DNA from: Nocardioides sp. B-3
GTDB taxonomy: Bacteria; Actinomycetota; Actinomycetes; Propionibacteriales; Nocardioidaceae
Assembly: GCF_024703895.1 (NCBI RefSeq)
Contig: NZ_CP087968.1
Coordinates: 3,348,001 to 3,412,000, forward strand
DNA: 64,000 nt
Direction of reading: 5' to 3'
Below are positions 1 through 9,559 of this stretch, piece after piece. Made by a program: the position numbers and the translations under genes. The notes beneath the pieces were generated by a model, which did not search any database, had not been told where the DNA came from, and saw nothing but the letters and a program-made list of their open reading frames with translations. Each line of letters starts with the position of its first letter. The first letter of the stretch is position 1.

Positions 1-551
<551 letters not shown>

Positions 552-552
552 C

Positions 553-1306
553 GTGGCCCACGACCCGGCCGCGTTGCGTTCGTACCTCGCGGACCGGGTC
601 GCGGTGATGCGTGCGGCCGGCGAGGGCGTCGCAGTCGACGCCGAGGAATCCGTCCACGACCTGCGGGTGGCGCTCGCGCGAGTCCGCAAGTCCCCGGCCA
701 CCTTCGGACCCGCCCTGCCCACCGACACGTCGCTCGAGCTCGCGCTGCGGCTCAAGCACTCCGCCTCGACGCTCGGGCCAGTCCGCGACCTCGAGGTGAT
801 CGGTGAGCTGCTCTCCTCGGTGGAGGCGGGGCCGCTGAGGGACCGCGAGCTCGCGGTCGTCAGGGCCGACTTGGCGTCGCGGCTGGACGCCACCGGGTCC
901 GAGATCTCCGGCGTCGCCCACCACCGGTTGGTGGCCGACCTTGCGGCGTACGTCGACCTGCTGGAGCCGCGATCAGGCGACCTGCGACCACTGGCCCGCC
1001 GGGCGGTGGAGCGCGCCGACAAGAGGTTCGGACGCGGCGGAGCGTGACCCGATCGCGCTGCACCGGGCGCGGACGGCGGCCAAGCGGGCGCGGTATGCCG
1101 CGGAGGTGGTGGGCAAGCCGAAGCTGGCGCGTCGGCTCAAGCGGCGCACCGAGGGACTCGGCATCCACCACGACTGCCACGTCGCGTCTGCGCGGCTGCT
1201 CTCGCTCGACGTGACCGGCGACGAGGCGGAGGAGCGCGACCGGATCCTGACGTCGCTCGCCGCCCGGGCGGAGGACGGGCGGCTGCTGGCGATCGGTTCG
1301 CTCTAG
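553..1306 (+). CDS. CHAD domain-containing protein (frame change inside)
   Basis: This is a CHAD-domain protein, a helical His/Arg/Lys-rich fold thought to bind polyphosphate or other polyanions. The N-terminal half shows VHDLRVALARVRK. The C-terminal half shows LHRARTAAKRARYAAEVVG and then RRTEGLGIHHDCHVASARLL, the two repeated helical motifs of the family. The first frame stops at 1047 and the second half continues in another frame to 1306. Removing one G from the GC-rich run near 1036 restores a single protein, so an indel is more likely than gene decay. The start is the GTG one base after the upstream stop. No CYTH partner domain is fused. Confidence 0.8.
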
Positions 1307-1316
1307 AGTTCGAGCC

Positions 1317-2436
1317 ATGCCCACGCTTGCCGATGTCGTCGACCTGATCCATGGCTGGTACCCGCCGGCCACGGCCGATTCCCGGGACGCGGTCGGCCTC
1401 GTCGCCGGCGACCCGTCCGCGCCGGTCGCGAAGGTGATGTTCGCGGTCGACCCGACGCTCGAGGTCGCGCGGGAAGCCGTCGAGTGGGGCGCCGACCTGC
1501 TGGTCGTTCACCACCCGCTCTTCCTCACGCCGGTGCACGGGGTCGCGGCGACCACGCCGAAGGGCCGGACGCTGCACACGCTGACGCAGGGTGGCTGCGC
1601 GTTGCTGACCGCGCACACCAACGCCGACCCGGGCTGTCGAGGGGGTCTCCGAAGCGCTGGCGCTGGCGCTCGGCCTCACCGACCTGACCCCGATCCGACC
1701 GGCTCCCGGGACGGCCCTCGACAAGGTGGTCACGTTCGTCCCGCACGCGCACGCGGAGGCGATGCGTGCCGCGCTGGCCGCGGCCGGGGCGGGCGCGATC
1801 GGCGACTACGACTCCTGCACGTTCTCGACGCCCGGCGAGGGCCGGTTCCGCCCCCTCGACGGAGCGGCGCCGGTGATCGGGTCCGTGGGTTCGCTCGAAG
1901 TGGTGCCGGAGACCCGGGTGGAGTCGGTGCTGCCACGCTCACGCCGGGGCGCCGTCGTCCGCGCCCTGCTCGCCGCGCACCCCTACGAGGAGCCTGCCTT
2001 CGACGTGATCGAGCTGGCCGACCCCCGGGCGTCCTCCACCGGCACCGGACGCATCGGCACCGTGCCGGAGATGTCGCTGCGGTCGTTTGCTGCCCCGGTC
2101 GCCGAGGCGCTGCCCGCCACGGCGCACGGTGTGCGGGTCGCGGGCGACCCGGACCGCGCCGTACGCCGCATCGCGGTCTGCGGAGGAGCGGGTGACTTCC
2201 TCCTCGACGAGCTGTCCGGAGCGGACGTCGACGCCTACGTCACCAGCGACCTGCGGCACCACCGCGCCGGCGAGTTCGTCGAGTCCGGGGGCCCGGCGCT
2301 GGTCGATGTCGCGCACTGGGCGGCCGAGTGGACGTGGCTCCCGGTGGTGGAGGCGAAGCTCCCGGCCGCGATGGGAGATACGGTGGGCACTCGCGTCAGC
2401 ACGCACTGCACAGATCCGTGGCAGTTCCGTCTCTAA
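1317..2436 (+). CDS. Nif3-like dinuclear metal centre protein (frame change inside)
   Basis: This belongs to the Nif3/YbgI family, often annotated as GTP cyclohydrolase I type 2, whose real substrate is unclear. The N-terminal part has VVHHPLFLTPVHG, carrying metal-binding histidines, followed by LLTAHTNAD. The middle has AHPYEEPAFDVIEL, the signature of the inserted PII-like domain, and the C-terminal part has TSDLRHHRAGEF and DVAHWAAEW with further metal ligands. The frame changes near 1635, after TAHTNADPG, and continues to the stop at 2436. In mycobacteria a Nif3-like gene sits next to the same zinc-ribbon gene that follows here, so the context is conserved. Confidence 0.88.
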
Positions 2437-2463
2437 AAGAATCTCACCGAGGAGTTCCACGTC

Positions 2464-3207
2464 TTGAAGGCCGATCCGTCCGCACAGCAGCAGCTCCTCG
2501 CCGTACAGGAACTGGACTCGCGTGCCGACCAGCTCCGTCACCAGCGCGCCTCCCTGCCGGAGACCGTCCGCATCGCCGAGCTGGAGACCGGCCGCGGTGA
2601 CGTCGACGACCGGCTCCGCGATGCCCGCATCGTCGTGGACGACCTGACGGTCGAGCAGAAGAAGGCCGACGCCGACGTGGAGCAGGTCAAGGTGCGGCGT
2701 ACGCGCGATCGCGACCGCATGGACCGGGGGCTGATCACCAACCCCAAGGACCTCGAGCGGATGCAGCACGAGCTCGAGTCGCTCGAACGGCGCATCACGT
2801 CGCTGGAGGACGCCGAGCTCGAGGTCATGGAGAAGCTCGAGGAGGCGCAGAAGACCGCCGACACGCTGGCCGCACAGCTCGCCGAGACCGACGCGCAGGT
2901 CGCCGAGCTGGCCGTCGTCCGCGACGCCCGCTGGGTCGAGATCGACGCATCGCTGGCCGAGGCGGAGTCCGCACGAGCAGAAGCGGTCCGGGGCCTGCCC
3001 GAGGACCTGCTGGCGCTCTACGAGCGGCTGCGGGCGAAGAAGGGCGGCGTGGGCGCGGCCGCGCTCCGCGCGCGGCAGTGCGGCGGCTGCCAGCTCACGA
3101 TCGACGCGGCCGAGCTCGGCGTGATCCGGGCGAAGGCCGCCGACGAGGTCGTGCGCTGCGAGGAGTGCGACCGGATCTCGGTCCGCACGTCCGAGTCCGG
3201 CATCTGA
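2464..3207 (+). CDS. C4-type zinc-ribbon coiled-coil protein
   Basis: This 247-residue protein has a long charged coiled coil (about residues 1-190, rich in E, R, L and A) followed by a C-terminal zinc ribbon. The ribbon has two cysteine pairs, CGGC near residue 210 and CEEC near residue 235. It is the zf-RING_7/DUF164 type of protein found next to Nif3 in actinobacteria. A nucleic-acid or scaffold role is only inferred. The frame is intact. The start is TTG at 2464, 27 bases after the Nif3-like stop, preceded by the purine-rich stretch GAGGAG at 2450. It most likely shares a transcript with the Nif3-like gene. Confidence 0.85.
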   Translation: MKADPSAQQQLLAVQELDSRADQLRHQRASLPETVRIAELETGRGDVDDRLRDARIVVDDLTVEQKKADADVEQVKVRRTRDRDRMDRGLITNPKDLERMQHELESLERRITSLEDAELEVMEKLEEAQKTADTLAAQLAETDAQVAELAVVRDARWVEIDASLAEAESARAEAVRGLPEDLLALYERLRAKKGGVGAAALRARQCGGCQLTIDAAELGVIRAKAADEVVRCEECDRISVRTSESGI

Positions 3208-3231
3208 GCAACCGGTCCGACCCGGGATCGA

Positions 3232-4009
3232 TCAGACCTCGCGCACGACCACGTCGAGCTGGGTGCCCCGCGGGGTCGTCTCACCGGTCTCGACGTGCCA
3301 GCCCAGGTCGCCGAGCGCGGTCGCGAGTGCCTGTGGCGTGCGTGGATTGGCGCCGTGCTCGAGCAGGTCGCGCACGATCCGGCCCTTGGTGGCCTTGTTG
3401 AAGTGGCTGACGACCTTGCGGGTGCCGTTGTGCTCGTGCAGCACCCGAACCGTTGCCACCCGGATCGGGCTCGTCGCCGGAGGTCGCCAGAAGGCGGCGT
3501 ACATCGTGGACCGCAGGTCGACCGGGAGCCCCGTCCCGGCGGCCTCCTCGACGGCCGCGCCCATGCACTCGCGCCAGAGGCCGGCGACCGGGCCCCGGGC
3601 CGGGCAGGGAGACGTCGCCGGACAACCGGTAGGCGGGGGATGCGGTCTCCGGGGCGGACGAGCCCGAAGACCGAGCTGGTGATCGCGACCCGGCCGGTCG
3701 CGCGCCGCTTCGCCGCGCTGGACAGCGTCTCGAATCCGAGCGCGTCGTAGAGCACCCCGGTGTAGACGGCATCGGCGCGCGCGGTCGGGGGCGGTGCGGA
3801 CGCGGGCGTTGAGCGCGACGAGGTCGGACTGGGTGCCGCCGAGGCCGAGCACGGCGGCCGCGTCCGGGCGCTCGGAGAGTCCGACCGGGGGCGTCGAGGA
3901 TCCGCTCGCGCGTGGCCGTGAGCAGCGGCGCGGAGAGCGTGGCCGTCTCAAGCGCTCGGCCACGACGAGGGGAGGTCTTGCCCTCGCTGGGCGGCAGCAG
4001 GATCAGCAC
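3232..4009 (-). CDS. yaaA: Peroxide stress protein YaaA (UPF0246/DUF328), several frame changes
   Basis: The protein begins LILLPPSEGKTSP, the hallmark N-terminus of the YaaA/DUF328 family, which lowers oxidative DNA damage in Escherichia coli by limiting free iron. Downstream pieces in shifting frames also match the family: an AVYTGVLYDALGF-like stretch near 3750, VAITSSVFGLVRPGDRIP near 3670, and the C-terminal FNKATKGRIVRDLLEHGANP with TPRGTQLDVVVREV at the end. At least three frame changes lie between about 3600 and 3960. The start is the GTG read from 4009. It is convergent with the zinc-ribbon gene and divergent from the RNB ribonuclease gene. Confidence 0.82.
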
Positions 4010-4061
4010 CGCGCAAGAGTAGGGGTCGGACTCGTCACCTCGGGTGGCTAGGGTGCCAGTC

Positions 4062-5513
4062 ATGGCCAGCTCTCGTGTGCTCACTGTCCGTTCGTCTGCC
4101 GCCGACGCCGTTCTCGGCGAAGCCCTCCGCACCGGCATCGACGCCATCCAGGGACGAGATGAAGGTGTCCGCCGAGTTCCCCGCGGCCGTCGAGAAGGCC
4201 GCCGCCGCAGCGGCCGCCAACCCGCGACTGCCCGAGCTCGACCTGACCGACCTGCCGTTCGTGACCATCGACCCGGAGTCCGCGATGGACCTCGACCGGG
4301 CGATGTACCTCGAGCGCTCCGGCGACGGCTTCGTCGTGCACTACGCGATCGCCGACCTCGCCGCCTTCATCACCCCCGGCGATGCGATCGACGTCGAGGC
4401 CAACCGGCGCGGCGAGACCCTCTACGGCGCCGATTCCAAGATCCCGCTGCACCCGAAGGTGATCTCCGAGGACGCTGGCTCCCTGCTGCCCGACCCGGTT
4501 CGCCCCGCCCTCGTCTGGAAGATCCGGGTCGACTCGACGGGGGAGGGGACCGAGATCACCGTCGAGCGCGCCCCGGTGAAGTCGCGGGCCAAGCTGTCCT
4601 ACGCCGCCGTGCAGGCCGACCTCGATGCAGGCACCGCCGACGAGATGTTCACGATCCTGCGCGAGCTCGGCGAGCTGCGGCTGGCCCGCGAGGCGGCTCG
4701 CGGCGGCGTCTCGCTGCCGCTGCCCGAGCAGGAGATCGTCGACGAGGACGGCACTCGGCACCTCGAGTTCCGCCAGATGCTGCCAGTCGAGAACTGGAAC
4801 GCGCAGATCTCGCTGCTCACCGGCTTCGGCGCTGCCTCACTGATGGTCTACGCCCGCGTCGGGCTGCTCCGCACCCTGCCCCCGGCCGACCCCGCGACGT
4901 ACAGCGGCTGCACCGCACCGCACGGGCGCTGAAGATCGACTGGCCCGCCGAGATGCTCTACCCCGACTTCATCCGCACGCTCGACGTCTCGCAGCCCAAC
5001 CACGCCGCGATGGTGGTCGCGTGCACCCGGCTGCTGCGCGGCAGCGGCTACATCGGCTTCAACGGGGAGCTCCCGGAGCAGGCGCAGCACTCGGCCCCGG
5101 CGTCGGAATATGCGCACGTCACCGCGCCGCTGCGTCGCCTCGTCGACCGCTACGCCCTCGAGATCTGCGTCGCCCTGTGCGCCGGCGAGGAGGTGCCCGA
5201 CTGGGTGCTGGCCAAGCTGCCCGACCTCCCCGACACCATGCGCGAGTCGGGCCGGCGGGCCAACCAGTACGAGAACGCCGTCCTCAACCTCGTCGAGGCC
5301 GCGGTCCTCGCGCCGCGCCCGGGGGAGGAGTTCGCCGGCGTCGTCGTGGAGGTCGACGAGAAGGACGACCATCGCGGCGACGTGACGATCCAGGACCCCG
5401 CCATCGAGGCCTTCGTCACAGGCTCGGCCCCACTGCCCGTCGGGCAGGACGTGACCGTGAAGCTGACGACCGCCGACGTGAAGATGCGCAAGGTGGAGTT
5501 CACGCTGGAGTGA
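4062..5513 (+). CDS. RNB-domain ribonuclease (RNase II/R type), frame changes inside
   Basis: This is an exoribonuclease of the RNB family, which degrades RNA 3' to 5' with Mg2+. The catalytic domain shows FVTIDPESAMDLDRA, the conserved acidic cluster that holds the metal, then YAIADLAAFITPGDAID and RRGETLYGADSKIPLHP. The C-terminal part has ASEYAHVTAPLRRLVDRY and ends in a small beta-rich segment. There is no long N-terminal cold-shock region, so it is the shorter actinobacterial form of about 480 residues. The frame changes near 4150 and back near 4905. The start is the ATG at 4062. It is transcribed divergently from yaaA. Confidence 0.9.
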   Translation: MASSRVLTVRSSAADAVLGEALRTGIDAIQGRDEGVRRVPRGRREGRRRSGRQPATARARPDRPAVRDHRPGVRDGPRPGDVPRALRRRLRRALRDRRPRRLHHPRRCDRRRGQPARRDPLRRRFQDPAAPEGDLRGRWLPAARPGSPRPRLEDPGRLDGGGDRDHRRARPGEVAGQAVLRRRAGRPRCRHRRRDVHDPARARRAAAGPRGGSRRRLAAAARAGDRRRGRHSAPRVPPDAASRELERADLAAHRLRRCLTDGLRPRRAAPHPAPGRPRDVQRLHRTARALKIDWPAEMLYPDFIRTLDVSQPNHAAMVVACTRLLRGSGYIGFNGELPEQAQHSAPASEYAHVTAPLRRLVDRYALEICVALCAGEEVPDWVLAKLPDLPDTMRESGRRANQYENAVLNLVEAAVLAPRPGEEFAGVVVEVDEKDDHRGDVTIQDPAIEAFVTGSAPLPVGQDVTVKLTTADVKMRKVEFTLE

Positions 5514-5552
5514 GCGCGGGCGCTTGGCGCTGTTCGGCGACCCTTGCACTTC

Positions 5553-5620
5553 TATAGATAGGAGTCCTATGCTCCTTGGACTCCCCGGTCTCCGGGGTCA
5601 CTCCGAGGAAAGGTCCTGCG
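5553..5620 (+). promoter_or_regulatory. Promoter/operator and 5' leader of the protoglobin gene
   Basis: The segment contains a -10-like TATAGAT at 5553-5559 that overlaps a palindrome ATAGGA-G-TCCTAT at 5558-5570. It is an AT-rich island in GC-rich DNA. A perfect 6-bp stem CCCCGG/CCGGGG with a 3-base loop follows at 5583-5597, and GAGGAAAGG at 5603-5611 is a strong ribosome binding site before the ATG at 5621. The palindrome is a natural candidate site for the MarR-family regulator encoded downstream. That link is an inference. Confidence 0.55.
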
Positions 5621-6208
5621 ATGAGCCCCACGCCCGCCGGCTACACCTACGACGACTCCAGCCCGGCTGCCTCCCCGGTCGGCGCCGCCGACCCGGCCGA
5701 CCTCCGGGCCTCGGTGCTGTGGAGCGAGGCCGACGCCGCCGCGCTGCGTCGCGCAAGCGAGATCCCGGTCCCGCAGACCGACCAGATCCTCGATGTCTGG
5801 TATGGCTTCGTCGGGGCGAACCCCCACCTCGTGGCGAGCTTCGCCGGTGCCGACGGGCAGCCCGACGGCGCCTATCTCGCCGCGGTGCGCCCGCGCTTCG
5901 GGCGCTGGATCGCCGATGTCTGCACGCGTGAGTACGACGACGCGTGGCTGGCCTACCGGGAGGAGGTCGCCCTCAGGCACCACACCGCGGGGAAGAACCG
6001 CACGGACGGCGTGGAATCGCCCGCCGGCCACGTCCCGCTGCGTCACCTGATCGCCCTCGTGGTGCCGATCACGATGACGATCCGCGACTTCCTCGCTTCG
6101 GGAGGCGCCCCCACCGAGGAGGTCGACGCGATGTACAACGCGTGGTTCAAGGCCGTGACGCTCTCGGTCGCGCTCTGGGCGCGCCCGTACAATCCCGACC
6201 TGTGGTGA
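5621..6208 (+). CDS. Protoglobin-family protein
   Basis: This 195-residue protein resembles the protoglobin family, single-domain haem proteins that bind O2, CO or NO. Family-like features are QTDQILDVWYGFVGANPHL, the RFGRWIADVC helix, YREEVALRHHTAGKN (the histidine in RHH is the likely proximal haem ligand), and a C-terminal pair of helices VPLRHLIALVVPITMTIRDF and YNAWFKAVTLSVALWARPY. The frame is intact and there is no signal peptide, so it should be cytoplasmic. The ATG at 5621 has a good ribosome binding site. The stop overlaps the GTG start region of the MarR-type gene, so the two are probably translationally coupled, pointing to a gas- or redox-sensing pair. Confidence 0.75.
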   Translation: MSPTPAGYTYDDSSPAASPVGAADPADLRASVLWSEADAAALRRASEIPVPQTDQILDVWYGFVGANPHLVASFAGADGQPDGAYLAAVRPRFGRWIADVCTREYDDAWLAYREEVALRHHTAGKNRTDGVESPAGHVPLRHLIALVVPITMTIRDFLASGGAPTEEVDAMYNAWFKAVTLSVALWARPYNPDLW

Positions 6209-6802
6209 ACCCGGGCGATGGAGACGTGCCGGAGAAGGTGGTCGCCGCCCCGGGATCGGATCGCCCGGGGCGTACGCGCACACCGACAGGCGATCGCCAC
6301 CGGCGCCGGGCTCAGCCCGTTGCAGGCCGACGTGCTGCGCACCCTCGCGGAGGGACCGCCGCCGGAGGCGCTCGCCGGACGGCTTGCCACCGAGCTCGGC
6401 GTCAGCCAGCCCACCATGTCCGACTCGCTGGCGGCACTGGAAGCCAAGGGTCACGTTCGCAGGGAGTCGCTGGCCGCCGACCGCAGACGCACTACCATCG
6501 CGCTCACCGCGTCGGGAGCCCGTCTGGCCGCCGAGCTGTGCGCGGCCGACGAGACGCTGCGTGCACGGGTCGCCGAGCTCCCCGAGCAGGCTCAGGAGCG
6601 CGCCCTCGCGCTGCTGCTCGACCTCATCGGTGGACTCCTCGACAACGGGATCCTCGGCGTCGCTCGCACCTGCCCCAGCTGTCGCTTCTACGAAGCAGAC
6701 GGGGACGCGGCTCGGTGCTCACTGCTACAGGTGTCGCTGGCACCCAGCCAGCTGCGCGTCAACTGCCCCGAGCACCAGCCGGCTGCGTCGGCCGCCGGCT
6801 GA
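6205..6802 (+). CDS. MarR-family regulator with C-terminal cysteine cluster
   Basis: This is a winged-helix regulator of the MarR type: LSPLQADVLRTLA, then the recognition helix region LGVSQPTMSDSLAALEAKGHV, and the wing RRESLAADRRRTTIALT. The C-terminal end carries CPSCRF, a further Cys in ARCSLL, and CPEH, that is four cysteines plus a histidine, which could hold zinc or an iron-sulfur cluster. Translation most likely starts at GTG 6202 or 6205, overlapping the globin stop. The frame then changes near 6255; the alternative ATG at 6218 lies in the second frame. Autoregulation through the palindrome at 5558-5570 is plausible but not shown. Confidence 0.75.
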
Positions 6803-6827
6803 CTGCAACGGGGAACGAGAGCGGTCG

Positions 6828-7745
6828 TCAGTCAATGACCGGGCCGAGCCGGACTCGATCGGCGTCCGCGGGATCGAAGCACCCCGCGCCCGGAACCAGT
6901 GCGTTCGCGGTGGCCACGGCACAGGCCGGCACCGGGGCGTCGAGGATGTCTTCGCCGCGATCCAGACCGGTCACGAGCGCCGCGAGCATGGCATCGCCGC
7001 TCCCCACCGGGTAGGAACCCGACACGTCCGACCGGACGTGCCCGGCCCTTCCGACACGGTCGGAGCCGTGTACGCCCTCGACGCCGGCCGTGACGACGGC
7101 GCCGACCGTGGCTCGTCTGGCCAGCTGCTCCGCGAGGTCGGCGGGCGTGGTGCCGGCTGACGCCCGCAGCGCATCCGATGCCTCGTCGACGTTGACCTTG
7201 ACGAGGTCGGGTCCGGCCGCGAGCGCGTCCAGCAGGGGTTGACCGTGCAGATCCACGGCTGCGCGACAGCCCGCGCCACGCACGAGTCGCAGCAGCGAGC
7301 CCACCCCATCCGTGGGGTGGCCGTCGGGGATCGAGCCGGAGACAGTGACCCATCCCGGCCGTGTCGAGAGCACGGCGGAGAGCATCCGCGTTGCCGCCGA
7401 CCACTCCTGCACCGTGACCGGCGCAGACGGCTCGTAGACCTCTGTCATGCGGTGCCGCCCGTCGGCGATGGACACGCACATGCGGGTGCTGGAGGCGACA
7501 TCGACGGCGTGGACGGGCAGTCCGAGCACGCCGAGCTGTTCAGCGATCCACTCGCCCGTAGCTCCGCCGAGCATGGCCGGGGCCGCGACGTCGGCGCCGA
7601 GCCGGTGGGCTGCTCGAGCAACGTTGAGGCCCTTCCCACCGGCGACCCGGTGCACGGCCGTGGGCCGGTTGATCGCGCCGACCTGCAGCCCCGGAACCGG
7701 GTAGGTGACATCGATGCTCGGGCTCAGCGCCACAGACGTGATCAC
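6828..7745 (-). CDS. PfkB-family sugar-phosphate kinase (tagatose-6-P / fructose-1-P kinase type)
   Basis: This is a ribokinase-superfamily kinase of the 1-phosphofructokinase/tagatose-6-phosphate kinase branch. It shows signature 1 GGKGLNVARAAHRLGADV near residue 40 and signature 2 YPVGSGDAMLAAL near residue 245, where the Asp of GSGD is the catalytic base. The frame is intact. I chose GTG at 7745 because AAGG lies at a sensible distance upstream; the GTG at 7754 would sit on it. The gene heads away from the secreted DUF4832 gene and shares an operator-rich region with it. With the aldolase and SIS protein of the same locus, tagatose-6-phosphate is the most likely substrate. Confidence 0.85.
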   Translation of the reverse strand: MITSVALSPSIDVTYPVPGLQVGAINRPTAVHRVAGGKGLNVARAAHRLGADVAAPAMLGGATGEWIAEQLGVLGLPVHAVDVASSTRMCVSIADGRHRMTEVYEPSAPVTVQEWSAATRMLSAVLSTRPGWVTVSGSIPDGHPTDGVGSLLRLVRGAGCRAAVDLHGQPLLDALAAGPDLVKVNVDEASDALRASAGTTPADLAEQLARRATVGAVVTAGVEGVHGSDRVGRAGHVRSDVSGSYPVGSGDAMLAALVTGLDRGEDILDAPVPACAVATANALVPGAGCFDPADADRVRLGPVID

Positions 7746-7780
7746 GGGGACCACCCTTCATCGTTGACATCGATCCACAT

Positions 7781-7794
7781 TGCGCGAATGTGCG
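7781..7794. promoter_or_regulatory. Candidate operator TGCGCG-AA-TGTGCG
   Basis: This imperfect palindrome lies between the divergent PfkB kinase and DUF4874/DUF4832 genes. It resembles the sites at 7832-7845, 9430-9444, 16779-16793 and 16802-16815. DeoR-family repressors of sugar loci bind such sites, and a deoR-type gene lies in this locus. The assignment is by recurrence only. Confidence 0.5.
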
Positions 7795-7831
7795 TAGTAA
7801 TGACGATACCTGAGCGAGTAGGTCTTGTCAG

Positions 7832-7845
7832 TGCGCGAACGCGCA
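7832..7845. promoter_or_regulatory. Candidate operator TGCGCG-AA-CGCGCA (perfect palindrome)
   Basis: Two perfect 6-base arms are separated by AA. The site lies 47 bases before the ATG of the secreted DUF4874/DUF4832 gene and downstream of the kinase promoter region. It is the best copy of the motif that recurs in front of the transcription units of this sugar locus. Confidence 0.6.
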
Positions 7846-7892
7846 TCTACGGTCAAGCAGGGCCACCGTGGTCCGGAATGGAGCACTCGGAG

Positions 7893-9419
7893 ATGTCACG
7901 ACTCACAGGTGCGGCCCCCGGCCGCAGTTCACGGATCCTCGCCGGCGTCGCCCCCGGCGATGCTGACGGCAGCGGCACCGTCCCTCGCCTCGGCGGACGC
8001 GACCGACCCGTTGGTGCAGCGGCACACCTATCAGGTGGACGACGGCGTGGTCGCGAATCCCGAACGGGGGTTCTACCACCACACGGAGACGCACTACTTC
8101 CCCGACGGGTCGGGCTACGAGCCCCTGGACGTGGCCACTCTGCGCAGCTTCCGTGACGGGGGTGTCACCCGGGTCCTCCGGGTGTTCTACCTCGAGAAGT
8201 TCGTCGAGACCGACAGGCTGGATCCGGCCCGGCTCGAGCTGGTGGCTGCCGACTTCGACGCCGCGCGGTCCGCTGGCGTCTCCGTCATCGTCCGGTTCGC
8301 CTACGTGAAGGGCGGAGCCCGGCCGTACAGCCCGCCGTGCGGCGACGCCGCCCCGGCCATGGCCGTGCGCCACATCGCCCAGCTGGGGCCGGTGCTCCGG
8401 GGGCGTCCGACGTCATCGCCACCATCCAGTCCGGCTTCGTCGGGCTGTGGGGCGAGGGCTACTACACCGACCACTACGCGGCGGACCCCAGCGATCCGGG
8501 GAACGTCACCGAGGCCAACTGGGAGGACCGGGGAGCGATCGTGCGAGCCCTGCTCGACGCCGCCCCGCGGCTCACCGTGCAGGTACGCACGATGCAGATG
8601 AAGCAGAAGATCTTCGGCACGTCGTCCGGGACCGGGGGAGCCCTGAGCGAGGCGGATGCCTTCAGCGGCTCGGACATCTCGCGCGTGGGGCATCACAACG
8701 ACTGCTTCTCGGCAGCGCCTGACGACTGGGGGACGTTCCTGACCGATCCGATCAGCCTCGACCAGGGACTACCTCGCGCAGGACACCCGGTACGCACCGA
8801 TGGGTGGGGAGACGTGCAACGTCAACCCGCCACGCTCGGAGTGGCCGACCGCCTCGGCGGAGATGGCCGCTTATCACTACAGCTACCTGAACGCCGATTA
8901 CCACCGGAGCGTGCTGGAGTCGTGGGGTGAGGGCGAGCAGATCGCCCGGCGCAAGCTCGGGTATCGGCTGTCCCTCAATCGGGCCGACTGGCCACGAGTG
9001 CGACGCAGCGCCGCTCCTTCCCGATCTCGGTCGAGATCGAGAACTCCGGATGGGCCGCCCCCTACAACCAACGGCAGGTGTTCTTGCTGATGGAGTCGGA
9101 CGCCGCCACCTACCGGGTGGCGCTCGAGGACGATCCGCGGCACTGGGCGCCGGGTTCCACCGCGACCATCACGGCCTCCGTGTGCGCAGCCGTGCCAGCC
9201 GGCGACTATCGACTGCACCTGTGGCTGCCCTCCGACCACGAGCGGGCCGCCGCCAACCCGGACTACGCCATCCGGTTCGCGAACCGGCGGACCCGGGTGC
9301 CGGCTGCTGGTTGGAACGATCTCCAGCACACCGTGCGGGTGACCTCCTCCGGCGCCCACGCCGGCGACCACGGCTGTCCCGACGGCATTCGTCCGATCGA
9401 GCTGGGGGACCCGCGGTGA
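7893..9419 (+). CDS. Secreted DUF4874/DUF4832 family protein (frame changes inside)
   Basis: The N-terminal part matches DUF4874 (NPERGFYHHTET, then RVFYLEKFVETDRL and GVSVIVRFAYVKGG, a TIM-barrel-like strand pattern). The middle has IATIQSGFVGLWGEGYYTDHY, and the C-terminal part (SVEIENSGWAAPYNQRQVF to IELGDPR) matches DUF4832, a beta-rich domain. A signal peptide is visible once a frame change near 7950 is corrected: MSRLTGAAPGRSSRILAGVA, then a small-residue stretch ending ASADA. Other changes fall near 8400, 8765 and 9005. The family is uncharacterised as far as I know. The WGEG and GFY motifs and its place beside a sugar importer suggest an extracellular glycan-active enzyme, which is an inference. 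Confidence 0.75.
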
Positions 9420-9429
9420 ACCGGCTCAA

Positions 9430-9503
9430 TGCGCGGAATGCGCAGAAGCGAAACAAAACGATCAGGAAAATGCTTGCATTCGCACAAAATTGGGCGTTAG
9501 CAT
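9430..9503 (+). promoter_or_regulatory. Operator and promoter of the ABC importer operon
   Basis: TGCGC-GGAAT-GCGCA at 9430-9444 is another copy of the locus palindrome. A -35-like TTGCAT at 9474-9479 and -10-like TAGCAT at 9498-9503 are 18 bases apart, and a second half-site reading GTGCGAATG on the other strand overlaps the -35. The stretch is AT-rich compared with its neighbours. Binding by the locus DeoR-type repressor would block the polymerase. Confidence 0.5.
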
Positions 9504-9559
9504 CACAAGACCCGCTCGATCGGGCGGCGTCTCCGGCAGTTGCTCAGGAGGGTCGAAGA

